From the NCBI GenBank assembly GCA_947501315.1, contig CANMXH010000042.1:1-14039 (forward strand): a DNA stretch of 14,039 nt, written 5' to 3'. The stretch comes from Caulobacteraceae bacterium. Its GTDB lineage: Bacteria; Pseudomonadota; Alphaproteobacteria; Caulobacterales; Caulobacteraceae. Shown here in pieces: positions 7,148-13,543 of the stretch. Each line of letters starts with the position of its first letter. The stretch's first letter is position 1. Under the pieces are notes generated by a model that ran no database searches, was not told the DNA's origin, and saw only the letters and a program-made list of their open reading frames with translations. Position numbers and translations under genes: made by a program.

Positions 7148-7163
7148 TTAGGATTTGATTAAC
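7148..7163 (+). promoter_or_regulatory. CtrA-like box 2 (TTAG-N7-TTAAC)
   Basis: TTAG (7148-7151), GATTTGA, then TTAAC (7159-7163), with one mismatch to TTAA-N7-TTAAC. The box is 24 bp before the transglycosylase ATG. At CtrA-activated promoters the box usually covers the -35 region, which would place transcription start at about the ATG itself. With no ribosome-binding site before the ATG, a leaderless or nearly leaderless transcript is plausible. Confidence 0.5.
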
Positions 7164-7187
7164 CATGAACGCCCACTTTTGTGATCC

Positions 7188-7985
7188 ATGAATGTCGGAC
7201 CGATTCCATCGACTGGCGGGGTTGAGGCGGCCATTCGGCGCGCCTCGAACGCAACGGGTGTGGACGCTGATTTTCTCGTCCGGACGGCACGGCGCGAGAG
7301 CGCGCTGAATCCGTCGGCAAGGGCCCGAACCTCTTCTGCAGCCGGCCTTTTCCAGTTTATTGAACAGACTTGGCTTGGCACCGTCAAAGCCCACGGAGCC
7401 AAGCATGGCTACGGACAGTACGCTGACCTGATCTATCGCAGCGGGGACGGGCGCTGGCGTGTCGAGGGTTCGGCCCGCAATGTTGTACTGGACCTTCGGT
7501 TCGATCCCCAGGCGGCCTCTACAATGGCGGCGGAACTCACGGCGTCGAACGCGGCCTATCTGCGGGGCCGGTCCGGGCGCGAGCCCGGAGCCGGGGATCT
7601 CTATGCGGCGCATTTTCTGGGCCCGACGGGCGCAGCCCAGTTGATGGATGCCATGGAGCGTCGACCCGGAGCCAGTGCAGTTGCGCTGTTCCCCGAGGCA
7701 GCTGCGGCCAACCGGTCCATCTTCTACCGCGACGGTCGGCCCGCGACCGTGGCCGAGGTGCACGCCAACCTGCAGCGCAGCGCCGGAGAAGGCGCACCCG
7801 CCTCGTCGGCGGGTTCCCTGCCCGGGGGCGTGGATCTGAGCCAGCGAGACCAGATGCTTGCGGCGCGGCTTGATCGCCTGAAGCAGGACCAGAGCCTTTT
7901 GGCTCTGCTGATGGGGCAGGACGGCGACGGCAAGGATGGCGGCTTTGGTGGTGTTTTCGCGCCGGAAGCAAGCCGGAGCATTTGA
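7188..7985 (+). CDS. Lytic transglycosylase (SLT domain) without signal peptide
   Basis: 265 residues. The SLT lysozyme-like fold occupies roughly residues 12-180. The catalytic Glu is at 37 in ARRESALNP, followed by the family's SSAAGLFQFIEQTWL (about 50-64) and a later YAAHFLGPTGAAQLM block. The expected reaction cleaves the peptidoglycan MurNAc-GlcNAc bond to give anhydro-MurNAc. The N terminus (MNVGPIPSTGG) has no hydrophobic segment. The enzyme is therefore either cytoplasmic or exported by a non-Sec route, such as the flagellar secretion apparatus used by FlgJ-type muramidases. The C-terminal tail is polar and ends in a Gly/Asp-rich stretch. The ATG has no ribosome-binding site and sits right after a CtrA-like box. 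A DUF2336 gene follows 75 bp downstream. Confidence 0.85.
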   Translation: MNVGPIPSTGGVEAAIRRASNATGVDADFLVRTARRESALNPSARARTSSAAGLFQFIEQTWLGTVKAHGAKHGYGQYADLIYRSGDGRWRVEGSARNVVLDLRFDPQAASTMAAELTASNAAYLRGRSGREPGAGDLYAAHFLGPTGAAQLMDAMERRPGASAVALFPEAAAANRSIFYRDGRPATVAEVHANLQRSAGEGAPASSAGSLPGGVDLSQRDQMLAARLDRLKQDQSLLALLMGQDGDGKDGGFGGVFAPEASRSI

Positions 7986-8003
7986 TCGCGAGTCCCGCGA
8001 TGG

Positions 8004-8019
8004 TGAACCGTCCGTTAAG
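8004..8019 (+). promoter_or_regulatory. Weak CtrA-like box before the first DUF2336 gene
   Basis: TGAA (8004-8007), seven bases, then TTAAG (8015-8019), with two mismatches to TTAA-N7-TTAAC. It ends 41 bp before the ATG of the DUF2336 gene. Alone it would not be convincing. I list it because the neighbouring genes carry better versions. Confidence 0.25.
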
Positions 8020-8060
8020 GATGTCAGGTCGATGCTGGCTGACGAATCCTGGACCCGCTG

Positions 8061-9203
8061 ATGACCGCCTACCGCGCCCTCCTGACCGAGACCGATATTC
8101 GCCGCCTGATGAAGGCGAACGATGCGGATGAGCGGGCCGCCGCCGCCCATAAGCTTTGCCGCAGCATGGACAAGGCTGAGCTGCAAGGCGAGGATCGCGC
8201 GTCAGCGCAGAAAATCCTTCGAATCCTGGCTCAGGATGCCGCTGAACTCGTCCGGCGCGCCATGGCGGTGACGCTCAAGTCGTCTGATCTGATTCCGCGT
8301 GATCTGGCCCGCAAGCTGGCGGCCGATGTCGACAGCGTCGCACTTCCTGTGATTGGTTTTTCACCGGCCTTTTCGGACGAGGACCTGATCGAGATCGTCT
8401 GGGCGGGAGTCCCGCTGCGTCAGGTGGCGGTGGCCGGTCGGCCTGGAGTTGGCCGCGATGTAGCGAAAGCCCTGGCCGAAGTCGGTTGCGAGCAGGCCGT
8501 ACGAATGCTCGCGGCCAATGACAACGCCGACGTGGCAGAATCGGCCCTGGGACGCTGTATCGACCGCTTCGGTGGCTCACCAGAAGTTATCGCGGCCCTG
8601 GCCTATCGTCAGGTGTTGCCCTTGTCCGTAACGGAAAGGCTGGTGGAGCTGGCCTCAGAATCGGTTCGCGAGCATCTGGTCACCCGACACGCGGTGGCGC
8701 CTGAGACCGCGATCCGGCTTGCCGCCTTCGCTCGCGAGCGCGCCACGGTCGATCTGGTGGACCAGGCTTCGAACCATGGGGATCTGCCGAAATTCGTGGC
8801 CGGTCTGAACGCTCGCCGTGTCCTGACAGCTTCGCTGCTCCTCAGGGCAGTGGCGCGGGGTCAAATGGCCTTGTTCGAGCATGGGGTGGCGGAGCTGGCA
8901 GGTACACCGCATGCCCGGGCCTGGTTGATGATCCATGATGCCGGCCCCCTGGGGCTGAAGGCAATCTATGATCGGGCCGGGCTGCCGCCGCGCCTTTTCC
9001 AGGCCTATCGCGCCGGAGTGGACACGTGGCGAGCACTGCAGGCAGAAGGTGCGGACACCTCGGGAGACGGTTTCCGTCATCAGATGCTGGAGCGGTTCCT
9101 GACCCAGCGCCCGAACGCATCTCGGGAGGATCTGGCCTACCTGATGGAGCGGCTGGATCAAGATCCCCTGGCCGAAAAGACCAAGGGCAGCGTTGCCGCC
9201 TGA
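8061..9203 (+). CDS. DUF2336 protein, paralogue A
   Basis: 380 residues, almost entirely alpha-helical by composition, with no signal peptide or membrane segment. It is a DUF2336 protein of a HEAT-like repeat character, common in alphaproteobacteria and without a known function. Helical repeat blocks include SAQKILRILAQDAAELVRRAMA, FSPAFSDEDLIEIV, RQVAVAGRPGVG and LLLRAVARGQMALFEHGVAELAG. The same blocks recur in order in the second DUF2336 gene of this window. The ATG has only a weak GGA upstream. It is 75 bp downstream of the transglycosylase gene on the same strand and converges on the HPt gene. A scaffold or protein-interaction role is my inference. Confidence 0.8.
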   Translation: MTAYRALLTETDIRRLMKANDADERAAAAHKLCRSMDKAELQGEDRASAQKILRILAQDAAELVRRAMAVTLKSSDLIPRDLARKLAADVDSVALPVIGFSPAFSDEDLIEIVWAGVPLRQVAVAGRPGVGRDVAKALAEVGCEQAVRMLAANDNADVAESALGRCIDRFGGSPEVIAALAYRQVLPLSVTERLVELASESVREHLVTRHAVAPETAIRLAAFARERATVDLVDQASNHGDLPKFVAGLNARRVLTASLLLRAVARGQMALFEHGVAELAGTPHARAWLMIHDAGPLGLKAIYDRAGLPPRLFQAYRAGVDTWRALQAEGADTSGDGFRHQMLERFLTQRPNASREDLAYLMERLDQDPLAEKTKGSVAA

Positions 9204-9261
9204 AAGCAGGACACCTGCCCTTTTGCGGGCGTCGGCGTCGACTTGAGCCGGGCAGCGGCTC

Positions 9262-9738
9262 TCAGTTCAGGTGCTCTGTAACCCTTGCTTCCAGCGTCTC
9301 GGCCAGCATTTTGCCGGTCGGGTGATCATCGGTCTTGATCTCATCGCGAACGACGGCCTTGATGGCGTCAATATGGGCGTCGATCAGTACCATTGGGGCC
9401 GCCATGCGCTTGGCCGGATCGTCCATCATCTTGCAAAGGGAGCCCGCAAGGCGCGTTACCAGCGGGTACTGGTAGGTGCTGCCGAGGCCCTTAAGGTCAT
9501 GGGCGCGGAAATAGAGGACTTCGGCCGTGGCGGTGTTGTAACCAGAGTCACGAATGCCAGCCCGGGCGCTGTCCAGCTTCTCGAGCTCGTCTTGCAGCCA
9601 CTGCCCAAACTGGGACGACATCGCCTGCAGGGCCTGCTCGGCCTTGGCGATTGCCCCGGCATCAATACCCCCGAAGCTTCCACCGACCTTCATACGGAGG
9701 GTATTGGGCGGGCGAATGACCTGGGCCGGATTGCTCAC
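9262..9738 (-). CDS. Single-domain histidine phosphotransfer (HPt) protein
   Basis: 158 residues from the GTG at 9738, chosen because AGGAG lies 6 nt upstream; an in-frame GTG 42 nt earlier lacks a ribosome-binding site. The HPt signature FRAHDLKGLGS places the phospho-accepting His at residue 80, with Lys 83 and Gly 84 as expected. Flanking helices (about 30-60 and 90-155) make a four-helix HPt bundle. It would relay phosphate between receiver domains in a multistep phosphorelay. No kinase or response regulator is in the window, so its partners are encoded elsewhere. Caulobacter uses a single-domain HPt, ShpA, in the ShkA-TacA relay, but I cannot say whether this is its orthologue. It is probably the last gene of the operon with the second DUF2336 gene and nadK. 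Confidence 0.82.
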   Translation of the reverse strand: MSNPAQVIRPPNTLRMKVGGSFGGIDAGAIAKAEQALQAMSSQFGQWLQDELEKLDSARAGIRDSGYNTATAEVLYFRAHDLKGLGSTYQYPLVTRLAGSLCKMMDDPAKRMAAPMVLIDAHIDAIKAVVRDEIKTDDHPTGKMLAETLEARVTEHLN

Positions 9739-9744
9739 GACTGA

Positions 9745-9749
9745 CTCCT
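9745..9749 (-). promoter_or_regulatory. Ribosome-binding site deciding the HPt start
   Basis: AGGAG on the minus strand lies 6 nt before the GTG at 9738. It favours a 158-residue HPt protein over a 172-residue version. Confidence 0.6.
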
Positions 9750-9805
9750 GCGGACGAACTGTGTTCAGTCTTGCAACCACGTCATTAAGAAGCGGTGCAT
9801 GGTCG

Positions 9806-10588
9806 TCAGGACGCGAACTGCTCCGCGAGGACCCGTTCCTCGAAAGAACGTCCTGCGTCGAAGAGCATCGTCAGGGCGATGTCACGACGCTCCCACACCT
9901 CGACCCGGGCGACGCGTCGGATCTCGAGGTCGTCAGCGGTGGCGCTGACAGGCCGCTTTTCGGACTCCAGCACCTCGAAACATACTTTCGATTGATGCGG
10001 CAGCAGGGCCCCCCGCCAACGCCGGGGACGGAAGGCGCTGATCGGGGTCAGTGCCAGCACCCGGGAGTCGAGAGGAATGATTGGTCCGTGCGCCGAAAGA
10101 TTGTATGCAGTCGATCCTGCCGCTGTGGCAAGCAGGCATCCGTCGCAGGACAGCTCATCAAGCCGCACGCGACCGTCAACGATAATACGCAGTTTGGCGC
10201 TCTGTCGGGTCTGGCGAAGGAGCGAGACCTCATTGATCGCCAGGCCACTGTGGGTCTGCCCGGCTTCAGTCCATGCGTCCATCTGCAGAGGATGGATCAC
10301 CGCGCGCCCGGCCCCGGCCAGCCGCTCGATGAGGCCTTCTTCCTCGAAATCGTTCATCAGGAAGCCGACCGAGCCCCGGTTCATGCCGAACACCGGGGTT
10401 CGCAGATCCATGACTGTGTGCAATGTCTCCAGCATGAAGCCGTCACCGCCCAACGCCACAATAACGTCGGCGTCGATGCGATCAATCGAGCCATATCGGG
10501 CAATCAGTCGGTCACGCGCCGCCTGGGCCTCGGGTCGATCCGAGGCGACGAAGGCGATGCGGATAGAGGCCGGCGCTGGTTCAGTCAC
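9806..10588 (-). CDS. nadK: NAD kinase
   Basis: About 260 residues. It phosphorylates NAD to NADP with ATP, or polyphosphate in some members, in the cytoplasm. The catalytic GGDG motif is at about residues 47-50 (IVALGGDGFMLETLH, Asp 49). It is followed by FGMNRGSVGFLMN, the equivalent of the usual GxNxGxLGFL, and by the second signature LSCDGCLLATAAGSTAYNLSAHGPII. The start is uncertain. The GTG at 10588 gives MTEPAPASIRIAF, a natural N terminus, while a TTG 12 nt earlier is possible; neither has a good ribosome-binding site. This would fit translation coupled to the upstream DUF2336 gene, which ends 31 bp before. The HPt gene follows 67 bp later. Confidence 0.93.
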   Translation of the reverse strand: MTEPAPASIRIAFVASDRPEAQAARDRLIARYGSIDRIDADVIVALGGDGFMLETLHTVMDLRTPVFGMNRGSVGFLMNDFEEEGLIERLAGAGRAVIHPLQMDAWTEAGQTHSGLAINEVSLLRQTRQSAKLRIIVDGRVRLDELSCDGCLLATAAGSTAYNLSAHGPIIPLDSRVLALTPISAFRPRRWRGALLPHQSKVCFEVLESEKRPVSATADDLEIRRVARVEVWERRDIALTMLFDAGRSFEERVLAEQFAS

Positions 10589-10619
10589 GAAACCACGCAA
10601 ACTGACACTGGCGACGAAG

Positions 10620-11762
10620 TCAAACGACGTTTCGCTGTTCGACCTGAATGGCAGCGATCAAGGCCTTGAAAGCCCGGGCGGCAGAACCTGGTGACAGGGC
10701 ACCCCGCAGCCAGAAAGGCTCGCCTTGGTCGCCGGGCAGGAATTCGTTGAACTTGCGCAATTCGGCCAGCAACGTCGGGAATACCGCCCGATCGATCCCG
10801 ACTGCGGTGCAAGCATAGTAGAGGGCTTCCGGCGACGGTGCCGAAAGTGCCCCGCGAACCTGATCATCCGTAAAGCCGCCCAACGCTGACAGACCATGCG
10901 CAAAAAGGCTCAACCGCTTTTCACGGACCGCCCGGATCAGGAGACCGGCCCGCAACTGCCCGGCCGCCTGCAGTTTGTTGATCAGTCGCCGCTCCATCTC
11001 ATCGCGCTCTCCCTGATCGACGGAGGTCCTTGCAGGAGCGGTCGGACGCACGATGCCCTCTACGGCCGCATGGACGGCAGTTCCGAAGGCCTGCTCATCA
11101 ACGTTGAACCGTGCAGCGATCGATTGACGCAAGGCCGTCCCGACCCACTGGTACATCTGCTCTGCCAGCGCTTCAGTCAGCAGAGGATGGCGGGTCAGGG
11201 GACCGCGCAGAGCAGCGATTCGACGCGAGTGTTCAACCAGCCGCCGCACGCCCTCAACGCTGATACCGGCTGAATGATTGGTCGACAGGGCCGTGAGCAC
11301 AGCGGGCTCGGCCTGGTCGATGACGGCGTCCGCCACCCGACCGCTGATCCCCGGGCGGCGCGCGACAGCGATCTGATGTTCCAGCGACGCCTCGATCAGC
11401 ACGCGCAACAGGTCATCATCCTGCAGGATGGGGCTGCACTCGAGGATTGGCCGGGCGATTTCGATCTCGTCCAGCGCCAGAAGGTTGACCAGCGCGGCGG
11501 GAGCCCATTCCGCATGGGCGAGGCTTTCCGACAGCGCCTTTCTCACTTCCCGCTCGGCCCGCCGGGCAAGTGTGAGGAATATCTCGCCGAGGACGGGTGA
11601 CACTTCTTCAGATGGAGGACAGGATTCACAGAGCGCTGCAACGCCCAAAAGGAGGCGCTGGCGGGCTTCGGTGCTGGAACTCCGTGCCAAAGCCAGTAGC
11701 TCGCCCGGCCGCGGCGCGGCATCTGTGTTGCGACTGGCGGACACGGGCTGAACGAGTACCAC
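10620..11762 (-). CDS. DUF2336 protein, paralogue B
   Basis: 380 residues from the GTG at 11762, which has GGAG 6 nt upstream; a longer TTG frame from 11804 lacks such a site. Like paralogue A it is helical, soluble in appearance and of unknown function. Shared blocks in order are CSPILQDDDLLRVL, HQIAVARRPGIS and LLIRAVREKRLSLFAHGLSALGG. They align with the equivalent blocks of the gene at 8061-9203 with similar spacing, and the predicted total length is the same. Identity elsewhere is low, so the duplication is old. It leads an apparent leftward operon with nadK and the HPt gene. A CtrA-like box lies about 58 bp upstream in the divergent gap. A pseudouridine-type or enzymatic motif is not visible. 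Confidence 0.8.
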   Translation of the reverse strand: MVLVQPVSASRNTDAAPRPGELLALARSSSTEARQRLLLGVAALCESCPPSEEVSPVLGEIFLTLARRAEREVRKALSESLAHAEWAPAALVNLLALDEIEIARPILECSPILQDDDLLRVLIEASLEHQIAVARRPGISGRVADAVIDQAEPAVLTALSTNHSAGISVEGVRRLVEHSRRIAALRGPLTRHPLLTEALAEQMYQWVGTALRQSIAARFNVDEQAFGTAVHAAVEGIVRPTAPARTSVDQGERDEMERRLINKLQAAGQLRAGLLIRAVREKRLSLFAHGLSALGGFTDDQVRGALSAPSPEALYYACTAVGIDRAVFPTLLAELRKFNEFLPGDQGEPFWLRGALSPGSAARAFKALIAAIQVEQRNVV

Positions 11763-11768
11763 GAGCGT

Positions 11769-11772
11769 CTCC
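11769..11772 (-). promoter_or_regulatory. Ribosome-binding site deciding the start of DUF2336 paralogue B
   Basis: GGAG on the minus strand lies 6 nt before the GTG at 11762. It gives a 380-residue product, the same length as paralogue A. Confidence 0.55.
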
Positions 11773-11819
11773 GACTTGCCGGGAATGATCCAGCACGATT
11801 TCAACTAGGCCGGGCCCCA

Positions 11820-11835
11820 CTAAGACGCGGTTAAC
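11820..11835 (+). promoter_or_regulatory. CtrA-like box in the divergent DUF2336-B / aldolase gap
   Basis: CTAA (11820-11823), GACGCGG, then TTAAC (11831-11835), with one mismatch to TTAA-N7-TTAAC. Read on the minus strand it is TTAA-N7-TTAG. It lies 57 bp from the DUF2336-B start and 71 bp from the aldolase-like gene start, so it could act on either gene or both. Confidence 0.45.
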
Positions 11836-11906
11836 GGAAGCTGAATCTTGACGTCGGCTCCGCACGGCGCGACCGTACGCGGAGAAGTAGCAAGAGGGAC
11901 CGGGAC

Positions 11907-12671
11907 ATGGCTGATCGTGCGTCTGTTTCATTGAAAACCACTGTGTCCGAGGCGGAATGGTCCGCCCGTGTAGAATTGGCGGCCCTCTACCGCCTTGTTG
12001 CGCTGCATGGGTGGGACGACATGATCTTCACCCACATCTCGGCCCGTGTGCCCGGGCCGGAGCACCATTTTCTGATCAACCCCTATGGCTGGTATTTCGA
12101 GGAGATGACCGCCTCCTGCCTGGTCAAGGTCGACCTGGAGGGCAATGTCGTTCAGGACACAACCAGCTTCATCAATCCGGCCGGTTTCACCATCCATTCG
12201 GCTATTCATGGAGCGCGCGAGGACGCGCATTACGTCATCCACCTTCACACAGTGGCCGGTGTCGGCGTAGCGGCACAGAAGGAAGGCTTGCTGCCGATTG
12301 GCCAGAACGCCTGCCTGCTCCAGCATCAGGTCGCCTACCATGGCTATGAGGGCCTGGCGCTGAACCATGAAGAACGCGAACGACTGGTGGAGGATCTGGG
12401 GGACAAGCCTCTCATGTTGTTGCGCAACCACGGTACGCTCGCGGTTGGCCAGACGGCCGCGGCAGCCTGGATCGGGATGTTTTTCCTCGAGCGGGCCTGT
12501 GCTCAGCAGGTAGCGGCCCTGTCCGGCGGGCGGGAGCATGTACTTTTTGCGCCTGAGGCCGCCCAGGCTGAAACGAAGGAACAGGGTCGGGGAATCGGTT
12601 TTGTCGCTGCCCTGGCCTGGCCGGGTGCCTTGCGTATGCTGGACCGGAAATCGCCGGGCTATGCCGTGTGA
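11907..12671 (+). CDS. Class II aldolase/adducin-family protein
   Basis: 254 residues with the class II aldolase/adducin fold. Three zinc-type His are present: His 112 and 114 in VIHLHT, and His 175 in LLRNHGTLAVG. In fuculose-phosphate aldolase a Glu (Glu73) in SEW, five residues before a conserved His, is the catalytic acid/base. The aligned segment here is NPAGFTIHSAIH, where the Glu position appears to be Gly. That resembles the adducin-like branch, so classical aldolase activity is doubtful. The start has GGGA about 8 nt before the ATG. It overlaps the next gene by 4 nt (GTGA), which suggests translational coupling to an outer-membrane protein gene. No sugar-metabolism gene is nearby. 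Confidence 0.85.
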   Translation: MADRASVSLKTTVSEAEWSARVELAALYRLVALHGWDDMIFTHISARVPGPEHHFLINPYGWYFEEMTASCLVKVDLEGNVVQDTTSFINPAGFTIHSAIHGAREDAHYVIHLHTVAGVGVAAQKEGLLPIGQNACLLQHQVAYHGYEGLALNHEERERLVEDLGDKPLMLLRNHGTLAVGQTAAAAWIGMFFLERACAQQVAALSGGREHVLFAPEAAQAETKEQGRGIGFVAALAWPGALRMLDRKSPGYAV

Positions 12672-13420
12672 GATGGACCGGCGGACTTCTGGCCACGATG
12701 GCCTTGATGGCGGTCGCCGGGCCCTCGATCGCCGGACCCTGGACCCAGCAGCAGGGCCGGGGGCAATGGATCGTCAAGTTCGAGGACATGCGGGCCGATC
12801 GCGGCTTCGATCCTGACGGGGCGCTGGCCGACCTGCCGGCCGAACGGCGGGACACAGGCCTGGGCGTGTTCGCCCAGTACGGCGTCACCGACAGACTGAC
12901 CTTGCAGGTCAAGGGCGACTGGCAGTCGGGCGAGGACGCCTTCATCGACTATGACGGTCGGGGACCGCTCGAGATCGGCATGAGCTGGCAGGTTTGGCGT
13001 GACGAACGTGCTGCGGTCAGCGTGTATGCCGGTTATGCGGATGGCGGCGAGGGGCGCAACGCTGGCTATGCGCCCCCCGGTGTCGGCGATAGCGACTGGG
13101 AAGTCCGTGCCGCCGTCGGTCGCTCATTCGGCGGTGCGTTCGTCGATCTGCAGGCCGCGCGAAGGATGCGGGAGGGGCTCTCGGACGAGACCCGTGTTGA
13201 CGCCACGGCGGGCGTACATGTCAGCGAGGACTGGATGTTGCTCGCCCAGGCATTCGGTGGACAGGCTGATGACGACGGCGCTCGCTGGCTTTCGCTCGAG
13301 GCGTCCATTGTCCGTGACTTCGACGACTGGAGCCTTCAGGCTGGTTGGCGACAGGCTGTTGCAGGCCGTGAAACACCGGCGAGCGGCGGCCCGGTCATCG
13401 CCCTCTGGCGGCGCTTCTGA
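12668..13420 (+). CDS. Predicted outer-membrane beta-barrel protein
   Basis: 250 residues from the GTG that overlaps the preceding stop codon. A signal peptide covers about residues 1-22, with probable cleavage after SIA (before GPWTQQQ). The mature part is a series of alternating polar/hydrophobic strands rich in Gly, Trp and Tyr (GVFAQYGVTDRLTLQVKGDW, AVSVYAGYADGG, WEVRAAVGRSFGGAFVDLQAA, WMLLAQAFGG). It ends in ALWRRF, and the terminal Phe is the usual BAM recognition residue. I do not recognise the family or a ligand. A small 10- to 12-strand barrel would fit the length. Coupling with the aldolase/adducin-like gene is unexplained. Confidence 0.75.
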   Translation: MRWTGGLLATMALMAVAGPSIAGPWTQQQGRGQWIVKFEDMRADRGFDPDGALADLPAERRDTGLGVFAQYGVTDRLTLQVKGDWQSGEDAFIDYDGRGPLEIGMSWQVWRDERAAVSVYAGYADGGEGRNAGYAPPGVGDSDWEVRAAVGRSFGGAFVDLQAARRMREGLSDETRVDATAGVHVSEDWMLLAQAFGGQADDDGARWLSLEASIVRDFDDWSLQAGWRQAVAGRETPASGGPVIALWRRF

Positions 13421-13434
13421 CCGCGATATCGCGG
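13421..13434. repeat. Perfect 14-bp palindrome immediately after the barrel-gene stop
   Basis: CCGCGATATCGCGG follows the TGA directly. It could form a short CCGCG/CGCGG hairpin with an ATAT loop, but no T-run follows. It may be a weak terminator or a protein-binding site. A second inverted repeat, AACGG-CTT-CCGTT (13460-13472), lies between it and the next promoter-like element. Confidence 0.45.
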
Positions 13435-13485
13435 CTCACCTTCTGGCGACGGAAACAGCAACGGCTTCCGTTACAGGTTCTGTAG

Positions 13486-13513
13486 TTGCGTCGACCGCGT
13501 GAACCGCTAAGTC
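13486..13513 (+). promoter_or_regulatory. Housekeeping-type promoter candidate for the efflux adaptor gene
   Basis: GCTAAGTC (13506-13513) matches seven of eight positions of the Caulobacter sigma-73 -10 element GCTANAWC. TTGCGTC (13486-13492) lies 13 nt before it, within the usual 10-14 nt spacing, but matches the TTGACGS -35 only at TTG and the last base. The implied start is near 13520, about 25 nt before the GTG start codon. Confidence 0.45.
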
Positions 13514-13543
13514 GGCTCTTTCCTCCACCAGAGAGCCCAAAGC

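Noticed and set aside
7119..8186. 355-codon minus-strand open frame
   Set aside because: It is antisense to the transglycosylase gene and the start of DUF2336-A, both of which have clear family motifs.
9206..9230. Terminator between the convergent DUF2336-A and HPt genes
   Set aside because: GCCC-TTTTGC-GGGC has only a 4-bp stem and no T-run follows on either strand.
9262..9738. Naming the HPt gene shpA
   Set aside because: Both are single-domain HPt proteins, but I cannot establish orthology from sequence memory alone, so the symbol was left empty.
9774..9789. Possible CtrA box before the HPt gene
   Set aside because: The TTAAG half at 9785 is present, but the partner seven bases upstream is CAAC, a poor match.
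7200..11850. GANTC (CcrM methylation) sites near the DUF2336 and transglycosylase starts
   Set aside because: GANTC sites also occur in many coding parts of the window, so those near starts are not clearly enriched by eye.
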